A stretch of DNA of 64,000 bases, taken from positions 2,418,001 through 2,482,000 of the forward strand of contig NZ_SODF01000001.1 in NCBI RefSeq assembly GCF_004365875.1, given 5' to 3'. The position numbers and the translations under genes are program-made. Shown here in pieces: positions 1-8,713 of this stretch (within the stretch, counting starts at the first letter, position 1; every line of letters starts with the position of its first letter). Source of the stretch: Kribbella kalugense. GTDB lineage: Bacteria > Actinomycetota > Actinomycetes > Propionibacteriales > Kribbellaceae. The notes beneath the pieces are model-generated. The model worked only from the letters and a program-made list of their open reading frames with translations. It made no database searches and had not been told where the DNA came from.

Positions 1-531
1 TCGACAATGGACGTTCTCCCGGTCGGCCCGCTGGCGGTCGCGTACGCCTGTACGTTCGGCAGCTTCGTCTCCGGACTGACCGGCGAGGCTGCTCTGGTCC
101 AGGCGATGGTCTCCGCAGGCGCCCCGGCCGCCGTGACCACCAGCGGCGCCCTGTTGCTCGCGCTCAACCGTCTCGGAATCAGCCGGATCGCCACGGTTAC
201 GCCGTACACAAACGACCTCACCGCCGGGCTGACCGTCTTCCTCGCCGAGGCCGGGATCGAGGTGGTCGGGACCGCCGGGCTCGGGCTGATCGGGCAGATC
301 TGGTCCGTGCCGTACGAAACGACGGTTGAACTCGTCCGCAGCATCGACAGCGACGCCGCCGAAGCGGTCTTCATCAGCTGCACCAACCTCCCGACGTACG
401 ACGTGATCGCAGGACTGGAGGCCGCGCTCGGCAAACCGGTGCTGACCGCGAACCAGGTCACGATGTGGTCCGCTCTGGAGCTCGCCGGTCACCGCGGAGT
501 CGGCGCCGGTCAGCGATTGATGGCCGCCTGA
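1..531 (+). CDS. Asp/Glu racemase-fold protein (EutA/maleate isomerase-like), 5' truncated by window edge
   Basis: The reading frame is open from base 1, so the visible 174 residues from ATG 7 are only the C-terminal part. Alignment by eye with the paralogue at 5773 shows about 60 N-terminal residues are missing. Both family cysteines are visible: one in the ACTFGSF motif and one in the SCTNLP motif, as in maleate isomerases and Asp/Glu racemases. The C-terminal GKPVLTANQVT block is shared with the paralogue. The stop overlaps the next start (TGATG), so it is co-translated with the ectoine-hydrolase-like gene. In proteobacterial ectoine loci a relative called EutA sits beside EutD, which is the basis for the suggested role; the true substrate is unknown. 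Confidence 0.75.
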   Translation, partial: STMDVLPVGPLAVAYACTFGSFVSGLTGEAALVQAMVSAGAPAAVTTSGALLLALNRLGISRIATVTPYTNDLTAGLTVFLAEAGIEVVGTAGLGLIGQIWSVPYETTVELVRSIDSDAAEAVFISCTNLPTYDVIAGLEAALGKPVLTANQVTMWSALELAGHRGVGAGQRLMAA

Positions 532-1694
532 TGGATGGCGCCACCGAGTACGCCGACCGGCTGGCCCGGGTCCGCGCCGTCCTGGCCGACCGCGGCCTGG
601 GCGCGCTGATTGTCAGCGATCCGGCGAACCTCTTCTACCTGACCGGGTACGACGCCTGGTCGTTCTATACGCCACAGTGCCTGCTGGTGCCCGCGGACGG
701 CGAGGTCCAGTTGTTCGCGCGGGCGATGGATGCAGCGGGTGCGTCGTACACATGCAACCTGCGCGCGGACCAGGTCCACGGCTACCCCGAGGACCTCGTC
801 CATCGGCCCGATGTCCATCCCTATGACTGGATCGCCGGGCTCTGCCGGGATCTGGTCCCGGCCGGTTCGGATGTCGCGTTCGAGGGTGACGCGCACTACT
901 TCACCGCCCGCGGTTACCTTGCCCTGAGCAACGGTCTGCCCGGACACCGGCTGGTCGACTCGGCCGAGCTGGTCAACTGGGTCCGACTGGTCAAGTCGCC
1001 GTACGAGCTGGGTCAACTGCGGATCGCCGGCACGATCGCGGAGCGCGCGATGCGGATCGCGCTCGACCAACTGAAGCCGGGTCTCCGGCAGTGCGACCTG
1101 GTCGCCGACATCCTTGCCGCGCAGACGATCGGCACCCCCGAGCACGGGGGCGACTATCCGGCGATCGTGCCGATGTTGCCGACCGGCGATGCCGCGGGTA
1201 CTCCGCACCTGACCTGGACGGACCGCACGTTCAAGGCCGGCGAGGCGACCACGATCGAGCTGGCCGGCGTGTTCGGCCGGTACCACGCCCCGCTCGCGCG
1301 CACCGTGATGCTCGGCGACCCGCCGCGACGGCTGCGCGAGACCGCCAAGATCGTCGCTGATGGCATGCAGGCAACATTGTCAACAATCCGCGCGGGCGTC
1401 ATGGGCAGCGTCGTGCACGCGGCCTTCAACGACGTGATCGCCGCGCAGGGTCTGATCAAAGACTCCCGGATCGGGTACTCGATCGGAATCGGGTACCCAC
1501 CGGACTGGGGCGAACGCACCGTCAGCCTGCGCCCCGGCGAGACCACGGTGCTGGCCGAGGGGATGGCGTTCCACGTGATCCTCGGAATGTGGATGGACGG
1601 CTGGGGCTACGAGCTGTCCGAACCCGTGGTGGTCACCGCGGACGGCGTGGAACGGCTGACCGGTCTGTCCCACGAACTGACGATCAGGAGGTAA
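531..1694 (+). CDS. doeA: Ectoine hydrolase-like M24 (creatinase-fold) protein
   Basis: The 387-residue protein has an N-terminal creatinase-like domain (about 10-150) and a C-terminal pita-bread M24 domain. The C-terminal half carries the stretch GGDYPAIVPMLPTG, then PHLTW, RYHAPLARTV, and IGYPPDWGE further on, which I associate with ectoine hydrolases (DoeA/EutD) rather than with prolidases. Canonical M24 metal-ligand motifs are not seen, as expected for that subfamily. ATG 531 overlaps the upstream stop; an in-frame start at 465 would give a basic, non-conserved extension and was not used. A predicted GntR operator lies inside the gene at 1376-1387. Known role of the family: opening the ectoine ring to N-acetyl-diaminobutyrate. 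Another cyclic amidine or amide substrate is possible. Confidence 0.7.
   Translation: MDGATEYADRLARVRAVLADRGLGALIVSDPANLFYLTGYDAWSFYTPQCLLVPADGEVQLFARAMDAAGASYTCNLRADQVHGYPEDLVHRPDVHPYDWIAGLCRDLVPAGSDVAFEGDAHYFTARGYLALSNGLPGHRLVDSAELVNWVRLVKSPYELGQLRIAGTIAERAMRIALDQLKPGLRQCDLVADILAAQTIGTPEHGGDYPAIVPMLPTGDAAGTPHLTWTDRTFKAGEATTIELAGVFGRYHAPLARTVMLGDPPRRLRETAKIVADGMQATLSTIRAGVMGSVVHAAFNDVIAAQGLIKDSRIGYSIGIGYPPDWGERTVSLRPGETTVLAEGMAFHVILGMWMDGWGYELSEPVVVTADGVERLTGLSHELTIRR
1376..1387. promoter_or_regulatory. Intragenic copy of the predicted GntR operator
   Basis: ATTGTCAACAAT lies inside the ectoine-hydrolase-like gene. It matches the intergenic palindromes of this locus except for one central base. 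It may be chance or an auxiliary binding site. Confidence 0.35.
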
Positions 1695-1698
1695 CTCT

Positions 1699-2886
1699 GT
1701 GACAGCACTCCCGTACGCCGCACGTGCCGCCGGACTGGTGGGTTCGGTGATCGACTCGAGTACGTCGCTGCTGCACAAGCAGACCCACGACATCGTCCGG
1801 TTCGCGATGGGATCGCCGGCCGCCGAAGCCGTGCCGACAAAGATCTTGTCGACAATCGCCGCCGAACAGCTGAGTCGCCCAGACGCCTACGACTACGCGG
1901 CGACCGAGGGCGACCCGCCACTGCACGCGGCGTTGCTGGAGATGCTGCGCGGGACCAGCGACGAGACCACGGCCGACCGACTGACCATCACCGCCGGCGG
2001 CATGCAGGGCCTCGATCTGTTCTGCAAGATCTTCGTCGACCCCGGCGACCTGGTGGTTGTCGAGTCACCGACGTACACCAACGGCAGCGCGACCGCGCTC
2101 TCGTACGGCGCAGAGCTGCTCGAAGTACCCGTCGACGACAACGGCATGATTGTTGACAATCTGCCGCGCCTACTCGACGGACGAACACCGAAGGCGATCT
2201 ACACGATCCCGACGTTCCAGAATCCGTCCGGCGCGACGCTCTCGCTCGAACGACGACACCAACTGCTCGACCTGGCCCGCGAGTGGGGATCGATGGTGAT
2301 CGACGACGACCCGTACGGCCTGCTCCGGTTCGCCGGCGATCAGCTGCCGACGCTGCGTGAGCTCGGCGCCGGCGATCCGCTGGTGTTCGCCGTACGGACG
2401 TTCTCGAAGATCATCGCGCCCGGCCTCCGGGTCGGCTGGGTCGACGCCGACCCGGAGCTACAACCCCTGTTGATCAACGCGAAACAGGCAATGGACACCT
2501 GCACCAACCTCCCCGCGCAACGACTGCTCGCCGGCTTTCTAGAGGGCGGCCACCTCGAGGATCACCTGGTCACGCAGCGGGCGGAGTACAAGCGTCGTAA
2601 GGAGGCGATGCACGCCGCGTTGACGAAGTACTTCGGCGACATCGCGCGATGGACCGACCCCGAGGGCGGCTTCTTCCTCTGGGTCACGCTGGAGAACAGC
2701 GTCGACACCGCCGAACTGTTCGAGGTCGCGCTCGCCGAGGGCGTCGCGTTCATCCCCGGCCCGGCGTTCTCCCCCAGCGGCCGGTTCACCGACGCGTTCC
2801 GCCTGTGCTTCGCCTCGACCCCTCCGGACCGCATCCACGAAGGAGTCGCCCGCTTGCGTCGGGCGGCTGACAAGCTAATCGGGTAG
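1699..2886 (+). CDS. PLP-dependent fold-type I aminotransferase (2-aminoadipate/MocR-type, stand-alone)
   Basis: 395 residues, GTG start with a near-perfect AGGAGG ribosome-binding site just upstream (1685-1691). The fold-I aminotransferase core is clear: AGGMQGLD near residue 95, PTFQNPSG near 170, the DDDPYG aspartate region, and the PLP lysine in TFSKIIAPGLRVGW near 238. It resembles the catalytic domain of MocR/2-aminoadipate aminotransferases but has no winged-helix domain. Ectoine operons often carry a MocR regulator (EnuR); here the aminotransferase is free-standing and presumably enzymatic. The substrate is not determinable from sequence. The 3' end overlaps the convergent oxidase gene by 12 bases. 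Two operator-like palindromes (1846, 2149) lie inside it. Confidence 0.85.
   Translation: MTALPYAARAAGLVGSVIDSSTSLLHKQTHDIVRFAMGSPAAEAVPTKILSTIAAEQLSRPDAYDYAATEGDPPLHAALLEMLRGTSDETTADRLTITAGGMQGLDLFCKIFVDPGDLVVVESPTYTNGSATALSYGAELLEVPVDDNGMIVDNLPRLLDGRTPKAIYTIPTFQNPSGATLSLERRHQLLDLAREWGSMVIDDDPYGLLRFAGDQLPTLRELGAGDPLVFAVRTFSKIIAPGLRVGWVDADPELQPLLINAKQAMDTCTNLPAQRLLAGFLEGGHLEDHLVTQRAEYKRRKEAMHAALTKYFGDIARWTDPEGGFFLWVTLENSVDTAELFEVALAEGVAFIPGPAFSPSGRFTDAFRLCFASTPPDRIHEGVARLRRAADKLIG
1846..1855. promoter_or_regulatory. Intragenic copy of the predicted GntR operator
   Basis: TTGTCGACAA inside the aminotransferase gene, identical in its 10-base core to the palindromes at 5726 and 8657. Function as a secondary operator is inference. 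Confidence 0.35.
2149..2160. promoter_or_regulatory. Intragenic copy of the predicted GntR operator
   Basis: ATTGTTGACAAT inside the aminotransferase gene, flanked by G and C so that it extends to 14 bases with symmetric ends. Its TTGTTGACAA core equals that of the site upstream of the transporter gene at 11555. Confidence 0.35.
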
Positions 2887-5727
2887 AGCGGCGGCCAGCA
2901 GTTCGGCGAGGTGGCGGGCCCGGCGAGAGGTGCCGTGCGCGATCTGCGTGCGGCAGCTGAAACCATCCGCGAGTACGGCGGCTGCATCGGGCAACGACCG
3001 TACTGCGGGCAACAGCGCCCGTTCGCCGACGGCCTTCGACAGCTCGTAGTGATCACGCTCGAAACCGAAGTTGCCGGCCAGCCCGCAGCAACCCGAATCC
3101 GGCACCGTCGCCTCGATGCCGGCCGCAGCCATCAGCGTGCGGTCGGCGTCGAACCCGAGAACCGCATGCTGATGGCAATGCGTCTGCACGAGCGCCTCTC
3201 CCCCGACCTGCGGCGGCTTCCAGTCGGCCTCGACAAGTAGTTCGGAGAGCGTGCGCGTGCTCGCGGCAGCCGCAGCGGCAAGGGGATTGTCGGCAAGAAG
3301 ATCAGGTGCGTCGTGGCGGAGAGCCGCAGTACAACTGGGCTCGAGGCCGACGATCGGCGTACCGGCCGTGAGATGAGGTGCCAGCGTGGCCAGGGATCGA
3401 TCGAGGACTCGGCGCGCGGTCGTGAGCTGGCCGGTCGAGATCCAGGTGAGGCCGCAGCAGACCGGCTTCGCGGGCAGTACCACCTCGAAACCCGCGGCCT
3501 CCAACACAGCTACCGCGGCCCGGCCGATCTCCGGCGCCAGGTAGTTCGTGAACGTGTCCGGCCACAGAACAACCTTCTGCCCGCCCGTCGATCCACCGCG
3601 TCGCGCGAACCATTGCGTGAAACTCTCGCTCGCGAACGCCGGCACCTCCCGCTCGGCCGCGATCCCACCGAGCCGCTTGGTCAATTGCAGACCAGCAAAT
3701 CGATTTGCGATCCCCGGCGCCCGCGACGCTAGCCGCGACCACAGCGGCAGCCAGCCCATCGACCAATGCGACATCGGCCGCTTCCACGGCCGCCGCGCGT
3801 AGTAGTGCTGGGTGAACTCGGCCTTGTACGTCGCCATGTCCACATTCACCGGGCAGTCCGACAGACATCCCTTGCAGGACAGGCAAAGGTCCAGCCCGTC
3901 ACGTACTTCGGTCGACCGCCAACCGTCCTTGATCACATCGCCCTGCAACATCTCCCACAACAGATGCGCCCGCCCCCGCGTGGAATGCAGCTCCTCCCGA
4001 GTGACCTGATAACTCGGGCACATCACGCCGCCCGAACTCTGCCGGCACTTCCCGATCCCCACGCACCGCCGCTGCGCCTGGGCGAAATCGTGCCCGTCCT
4101 CCGGGTAGTCGAACAGCGTGGCCACATGCCGATCCTTGGCCGGACCGTCGTGCCGGATCGCCAGGTCGAGTGGCGGCGGCTCGACGATCATCCCCGGGTT
4201 CATCACCGCGCTCGGATCCCAGATCTGCTTCAGCTCCGCGAACAGCGCGACCCCGTCAGCGCCGTACATCCGGCTGAGCAGCTCACCGCGCGCCCGCCCG
4301 TCGCCGTGCTCGCCGGACACCGAGCCGCCGAGCTCGACGACCAGGTCGGCGGCCTGCTCGACGAATTCGCGGTACGTCGCAATTCCGCGCGTACTGAGTA
4401 GGTCGAAGTCGATCCGCATGTGCATGCAGCCCTCGCCGAAGTGCCCGTACGACGCACCCGACAGGCCGTGCCGTCCGAGCAGTTCGTCCAGCCCGCGGAG
4501 ATAGGTACCCAACCGCTCCGGCGGTACGGCGGCGTCCTCCCAGCCGCCCCACGCCTCGGCGCCGTCCGCGCGACGGGTCGCCAGACCAGCAGCGTCCGTC
4601 CGGCAGCGCCACAGCACCGCCTGTGACTTCGGGTCGGTCACGAGGGACGCGGTCGCGGGCGATCCGGAGTCCCGCAACTCCTCCAGCATCACGCGTGCCG
4701 CATCGGCCGCGGCGGTCTCATCTTCGGCGCCGATCTCGACCAGCAGCCAAGCGTTGCCGGCCGGGAGTCCGGCTCGGATCGCTGCGTCGCGGACCTCGGT
4801 CGGGAGACGTTCGACCAGATCACTGTTGATGGACTCCATCGTGAGCGGCCCATGACGCAGTACGACGGGAACGCTGTCGGCCGACGTGATCGAGTCGGCG
4901 AAACCGAGCGCGCACAAAACCTTTGCCTTGGGCAACTCGGTCAGCTGAACGGTAGCGCGCAGCGTCGCGGCCAAACCGCCTTCACTGCCGGAGAGCAGGC
5001 CAGCGAGGTTGTAGCCGTACTCCGGGAGCAGTCGATGCAGCGCATATCCGGAAATCTGCCGCGTGAACTGCCCAAACCGCCGCCGGATCAGCAACTCATG
5101 CCGATCAGCAAACCCTTGAAGGGCGCGATGGAGCTCACCCTCACGACCGGGGCGGGCGGCGGCGATTGCGCGGTCTGCGGTGGAGTCGGCGGTAAGACGG
5201 GTGCCGTCGGCAAGGACCACCTCGAGCGAGCGCAGGTTGTCGGCCGTCGTACCCCAGGCGACCGAATGTGCTCCGCACGCATTGTTGGCAATCATGCCGC
5301 CGAGCGTCGCCCGGCTCGCGGAAGACGGGTCGGCGCCGAACGCGAGCCCATGCGGCTTCGCAGCGGCCAGCAGATCGGTCAGTACGACGCCGGGCTCGAC
5401 GACCGCGGTCCGGGTCGTGGGATCGAGTTCGAGGATCCGATTCACGTGCCGGGACGCGTCGATCACGACGCCGCCGATCGCGTTGCCGGCCATCGACGTA
5501 CCGCCGCCCCGGACGACGACCGGAGCTCCGGCCGCGGCGGTCCGTGCGACGGCCGACGCCAGCTCGTCGGCATCGGCGGGTACGACGACCAGGTCGGGCA
5601 CGGCTCGGTAGTTCGAGCCGTCCGCCGCGTAGAGCGCCCGGGTCCGCCGATCGTCGGCGACCACCCCGCGGAGCTCGCGCCGCAACGCCCCGACCAACCG
5701 CTCGACGTCGTACTGAGGGTTTAGCAT
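2875..5727 (-). CDS. FAD-linked oxidase / 4Fe-4S / CCG-domain dehydrogenase (D-2-hydroxyacid type, YdiJ/GlcD-GlcF fusion-like)
   Basis: A 950-residue fusion enzyme. The N-terminal FAD-binding type-4 domain (about 30-230) shows VVVRGGGTSMAGNAIGG and NNACGAHS; a FAD-oxidase C-terminal domain follows to about 530. A ferredoxin-like segment has CxxCxxCxxxCP (CLSCKGCLSDCP), and the C-terminal part carries paired CCG motifs (VCCGL, HCHQH, GCCGLAG). Such proteins oxidise D-2-hydroxyacids (lactate, glycolate, 2-hydroxyglutarate) and pass electrons to a quinone or cytochrome. ATG 5727 gives the natural N-terminus; no good ribosome-binding site precedes it, and a predicted operator overlaps the start codon. 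It is transcribed divergently from the isomerase gene at 5773. The exact substrate is unknown. Confidence 0.85.
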   Translation of the reverse strand: MLNPQYDVERLVGALRRELRGVVADDRRTRALYAADGSNYRAVPDLVVVPADADELASAVARTAAAGAPVVVRGGGTSMAGNAIGGVVIDASRHVNRILELDPTTRTAVVEPGVVLTDLLAAAKPHGLAFGADPSSASRATLGGMIANNACGAHSVAWGTTADNLRSLEVVLADGTRLTADSTADRAIAAARPGREGELHRALQGFADRHELLIRRRFGQFTRQISGYALHRLLPEYGYNLAGLLSGSEGGLAATLRATVQLTELPKAKVLCALGFADSITSADSVPVVLRHGPLTMESINSDLVERLPTEVRDAAIRAGLPAGNAWLLVEIGAEDETAAADAARVMLEELRDSGSPATASLVTDPKSQAVLWRCRTDAAGLATRRADGAEAWGGWEDAAVPPERLGTYLRGLDELLGRHGLSGASYGHFGEGCMHMRIDFDLLSTRGIATYREFVEQAADLVVELGGSVSGEHGDGRARGELLSRMYGADGVALFAELKQIWDPSAVMNPGMIVEPPPLDLAIRHDGPAKDRHVATLFDYPEDGHDFAQAQRRCVGIGKCRQSSGGVMCPSYQVTREELHSTRGRAHLLWEMLQGDVIKDGWRSTEVRDGLDLCLSCKGCLSDCPVNVDMATYKAEFTQHYYARRPWKRPMSHWSMGWLPLWSRLASRAPGIANRFAGLQLTKRLGGIAAEREVPAFASESFTQWFARRGGSTGGQKVVLWPDTFTNYLAPEIGRAAVAVLEAAGFEVVLPAKPVCCGLTWISTGQLTTARRVLDRSLATLAPHLTAGTPIVGLEPSCTAALRHDAPDLLADNPLAAAAAASTRTLSELLVEADWKPPQVGGEALVQTHCHQHAVLGFDADRTLMAAAGIEATVPDSGCCGLAGNFGFERDHYELSKAVGERALLPAVRSLPDAAAVLADGFSCRTQIAHGTSRRARHLAELLAAALPD

Positions 5728-5737
5728 TGTCGACAAT
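5726..5737. promoter_or_regulatory. Predicted GntR operator between the oxidase and isomerase genes
   Basis: ATTGTCGACAAT is a perfect 12-base palindrome in the 45-base gap between divergent genes, touching the oxidase start codon. The TTGT-N2-ACAA architecture is typical of FCD-subfamily GntR sites. The regulator is encoded two genes away (6504). Confidence 0.65.
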
Positions 5738-5772
5738 CTACCTATTTCGGTGCGCATCAGCCAGGAGGTCGA

Positions 5773-6507
5773 ATGGTCACGGTGGGGCTGCTCTATCCCG
5801 GACACAGTGCTGAGGACGACTACCCGACGCTCGAGGCCAGACTCGACGGAGCGGTGAAGCTGCCGGTCGTGATCACTTCGGTGGGCGAGGACGCGCACCG
5901 GGTCGACGCCCTGCTCGACCTCGGCCGGGCGGAGCGGCTCGCCGAGGGCGCTGCCGAGCTCGCCTCCTCCCAGCCCGACGCGGTGATGTGGGCGTGCACG
6001 TCGGGCAGCTTCGTGTTCGGGCCGGAGGGCGCTCGCAACCAGGCCTCGGGTGTCGCTCAGGCGCTCGGTGTGCCGGCGTCGTCGACCTCGCTCGCGTTCG
6101 TCGACGCGTGCAATCGGCTCGGCATCCACCGGGTCGCCGTCGCGGCGTCGTACCCGGAGGACGTCGCGCAGCACTTCGTCCGGTTCCTGACCGGCGGCGG
6201 CGTCGAGGTGGTGTCGATGGGCAGCCACGGCATCATCACCGCCGCGGAAGTCGGGACGCTCGCGCCGGAGCGAGTGGTGGCGATGGTGAAGGCCGCCGAC
6301 CACCCCGACGCCGAGGCGATCCTGGTGCCCGACACCGCGATGCACACGCTGGAAATCATCGACGACCTGGAGGCCGCAGTCGGCAAACCCGTACTGACGG
6401 CGAACCAGGTGACGGTCTGGAAAGGGCTCGAGTTGGTCGGCCCGGTACCGTATCTGCCAAATCTGGGGACGCTGTTCAGCGGGACCACAAGGGGGAAGTC
6501 GGAGTGA
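5773..6507 (+). CDS. Asp/Glu racemase-fold (maleate isomerase/arylmalonate decarboxylase-like) protein, single-cysteine paralogue
   Basis: 244 residues, ATG preceded by AGGAGG at 5763-5768. The fold markers are the N-terminal VGLLYPGHSAEDD loop, Cys75 in WACTSGSF and the C-terminal GKPVLTANQVTVW block. It is a paralogue of the first gene in the window, yet the second catalytic cysteine of the family is replaced by Asp187 (VPDT against SCTN in the paralogue). Two-cysteine members racemise or isomerise; single-cysteine members such as arylmalonate decarboxylase do other proton chemistry, although they keep the other cysteine. So activity may differ or be lost. Its stop overlaps the GTG of the regulator gene, so the two are translationally coupled. 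Confidence 0.8.
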   Translation: MVTVGLLYPGHSAEDDYPTLEARLDGAVKLPVVITSVGEDAHRVDALLDLGRAERLAEGAAELASSQPDAVMWACTSGSFVFGPEGARNQASGVAQALGVPASSTSLAFVDACNRLGIHRVAVAASYPEDVAQHFVRFLTGGGVEVVSMGSHGIITAAEVGTLAPERVVAMVKAADHPDAEAILVPDTAMHTLEIIDDLEAAVGKPVLTANQVTVWKGLELVGPVPYLPNLGTLFSGTTRGKSE

Positions 6508-7151
6508 CCAACTACATCGAGCCGCTGGCGCAGGAGTCGACGCCGAGCATCATCGCCGACAAGCTGCGGATGGCCATCGGTCACGGCGAGCTCAAGCCCG
6601 GCACGCAGCTCGGCGAGGCCGACCTGGCCCGCAAGCTCGGGGTCAGCCGCGGGCCGCTGCGGGAGGGCATGCAGCGGCTGACGCAGGAGGGTCTGCTGAT
6701 CTCGATCCGCAACCGCGGCCTGTTCGTCATCGACATGACGCCGGCCGACGTCCGCGACATGTACCTGGCGCGCGAGGCGATCGAGCGCGCCGCGGCCCGG
6801 AACATCCTCCGCGGCGAGACCGAGGGACCCGGTACGGAGCTGCTCCACATCGTCGACGACATGTCCGTCGCCGAGGGCGATCCGGCCGCGGTCAGTGAAC
6901 TCGACATCGCCTTCCACGAACGGCTCGTCCAGCTGTCCGGCAGCCCACGACTGGTGCGGATGCACCAGACGTTCATCACCGAGACCCGGATGTGCATCCA
7001 CGCCCTGGAGCAGACCTACTCAGCCGCCGACACCCGCGTCGCCGAGCACTACGCACTAGCCGAAGCGATCCGCACCGGCAACGAAACCTGGACCGACCAG
7101 CTCCTGATCGCCCACATGGACGACGCCATCACCCGCCTCGTCAACCGCTGA
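6504..7151 (+). CDS. GntR-family transcriptional regulator, FCD subfamily
   Basis: 215 residues; GTG 6504 overlaps the upstream stop (GTGA). An N-terminal winged helix-turn-helix (about 12-78) contains LGEADLARKLGVSRGPLREG, typical of GntR proteins. The C-terminal FCD ligand domain (about 85-210) keeps the Asp/His metal-site pattern: LDIAFH, then EHYAL, then AHMDD. It lies inside the catabolic locus and is the natural candidate to bind the TTGT-N2-ACAA palindromes at 5726, 8657 and 11555. Proteins of this subfamily usually repress until a carboxylate ligand binds. Its 3' end is only six bases from the convergent dehydrogenase gene. Confidence 0.93.
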   Translation: MTNYIEPLAQESTPSIIADKLRMAIGHGELKPGTQLGEADLARKLGVSRGPLREGMQRLTQEGLLISIRNRGLFVIDMTPADVRDMYLAREAIERAAARNILRGETEGPGTELLHIVDDMSVAEGDPAAVSELDIAFHERLVQLSGSPRLVRMHQTFITETRMCIHALEQTYSAADTRVAEHYALAEAIRTGNETWTDQLLIAHMDDAITRLVNR

Positions 7152-7157
7152 GGTCCG

Positions 7158-8618
7158 TCAAGACACGGCGATGCCGATGTACTTCGTCTCCAGGAACTCG
7201 TCGATGCCGACGGCACCGCCTTCCCGCCCGAGGCCCGACTGCTTCATGCCACCGAACGGCGCCGCGGGGTTCGACACCACGCCCTGATTGAGGCCGACCA
7301 TCCCGGTTTCGATCGACTCTGCCACCCGTAGCGCGCGGCGGAGGTCGTTCGTGAAGACGTAGGCGACCAGGCCGTACTCCGTGTCGTTCGCAGCCTCCAC
7401 CACCTCTTCCTCGGTGCTGAACGGCGTCAACGGGGCCACCGGCCCGAAGATCTCCTGGTCGGCCATCGCCGCGTCACGCGGTACGCCGGTCAGCACTGTC
7501 GGCGGGTAGAAGTACCCGTTGCCTGCAGCAACCTCTCCCCCGGTCAGCACGGTCGCTCCACGACCGACCGCGTCCGCGACCAGGGACCGCACCTTCTCCA
7601 GCCCGGCCGCGTCGATCAGCGGACCGACCTTCACGTCCGGCTCGGTGCCACGCCCGACGGTCAGTGCGCCCATCCGGTCCGCCAGCCGACGACCGAACTC
7701 GTCAATGATCGAATTGTGGACAAAAAGACGATTGGCCGCCGTACAGGCCTCGCCCATGTTGCGCATCTTCGCCGCGATCGCACCGTCCACGGCCTCGTCC
7801 AGATCCGCGTCCTCGAAGACGATGAACGGCGCGTTGCCACCGAGCTCGAGCGAAGTCCGCAGTACCTTCTCCGCGCTTTGTTCGAGCAGGACCCGGCCGA
7901 CGCGCGTCGAGCCGGTGAAGGAGAGCTTGCGAGCCAGGCCGGACCGGATCAGCGGCTCCATCACGCCGCCCGCGTCCATCGCGGTGACACAGTTGACCGC
8001 ACCTGCCGGTACGCCGGCTTCGGCGAGGATGCCCATCAGCGCGAGCATCGACAGCGGGGTCTGGTGGGCGGGCTTGATCACACTCGTACAGCCGGCCGCG
8101 ATCGCGGGGCCGAGCTTGCGGGTCCCCATCGCCATCGGGAAGTTCCACGGCGTGATCAGCAAGCACGGACCGACCGGCTGCTTTGCGATCAGGAAGCGCG
8201 CGTTCCCGGCCGGCGCGGTCTGGTAGCCGCCGTCGATCCGAACTGCCTCGCCGGCGAAATGCCGGAAGAACTCGGCCGCGTACGCGATCTCACCGCGCGC
8301 CTCCGGCAACGGTTTGCCCATCTCCAGCGTCATCAGCAGAGCGAGATCGTCGGCCCGTTCCATCAGCAGCTCGTACGCCGCCATCAGCATGTCGGCCCGG
8401 TCCCGCGGAGAGGTCCGGGCGAAGTCCGCCTGCGCCGCGACTGCGGCCTCGAGCGCGGCCCGCCCGTCGGCCGGCGATGCGTCGGCGACCGCACACAGCA
8501 CCTCGCCGGTGGACGGATCGACGACGTCGAACGTCGCACCGCGGGTCGCCTCGACCCACTTCCCATCGATGAACAGCCGCTTCTCGACGGCCTCGATCAC
8601 GCTGGATTCGTCGCTCAT
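7158..8618 (-). CDS. gabD: NAD(P)-dependent aldehyde dehydrogenase, succinate-semialdehyde type
   Basis: 486 residues. Standard aldehyde dehydrogenase features: LLITPWNFPMAM for cofactor binding, FTGSTRVG, the general-base Glu in LELGGNAPFIVF and the catalytic Cys in GEACTAANR. Overall it is closest in feel to succinate-semialdehyde dehydrogenases. ATG 8618 is preferred over an in-frame GTG at 8624 because the GAAGGGG ribosome-binding site overlaps that GTG. In ectoine loci an equivalent gene (ssd/doeC) oxidises aspartate semialdehyde, so that is an alternative substrate. It is divergent from the class III aminotransferase, with the operator at 8657 between them. Confidence 0.88.
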   Translation of the reverse strand: MSDESSVIEAVEKRLFIDGKWVEATRGATFDVVDPSTGEVLCAVADASPADGRAALEAAVAAQADFARTSPRDRADMLMAAYELLMERADDLALLMTLEMGKPLPEARGEIAYAAEFFRHFAGEAVRIDGGYQTAPAGNARFLIAKQPVGPCLLITPWNFPMAMGTRKLGPAIAAGCTSVIKPAHQTPLSMLALMGILAEAGVPAGAVNCVTAMDAGGVMEPLIRSGLARKLSFTGSTRVGRVLLEQSAEKVLRTSLELGGNAPFIVFEDADLDEAVDGAIAAKMRNMGEACTAANRLFVHNSIIDEFGRRLADRMGALTVGRGTEPDVKVGPLIDAAGLEKVRSLVADAVGRGATVLTGGEVAAGNGYFYPPTVLTGVPRDAAMADQEIFGPVAPLTPFSTEEEVVEAANDTEYGLVAYVFTNDLRRALRVAESIETGMVGLNQGVVSNPAAPFGGMKQSGLGREGGAVGIDEFLETKYIGIAVS

Positions 8619-8656
8619 TCGCACCCCTTCACCGACCCGTACACCTGAGATACGCT

Positions 8657-8670
8657 GATTGTCGACAATC
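8657..8670. promoter_or_regulatory. Predicted GntR operator in the dehydrogenase/aminotransferase divergent promoter
   Basis: GATTGTCGACAATC is a perfect 14-base palindrome placed between the starts at 8618 and 8714. It is the longest of the copies and could control both genes at once. Confidence 0.7.
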
Positions 8671-8713
8671 TACCATTCGACTCGTCAACGATCCGACAAC
8701 TGGAGGGAAGTCC

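Noticed and set aside
465..530. Upstream start for the ectoine-hydrolase-like gene
   Set aside because: The added 22 residues are Arg-rich shadow of the preceding gene; ATG 531 has the usual stop-start overlap.
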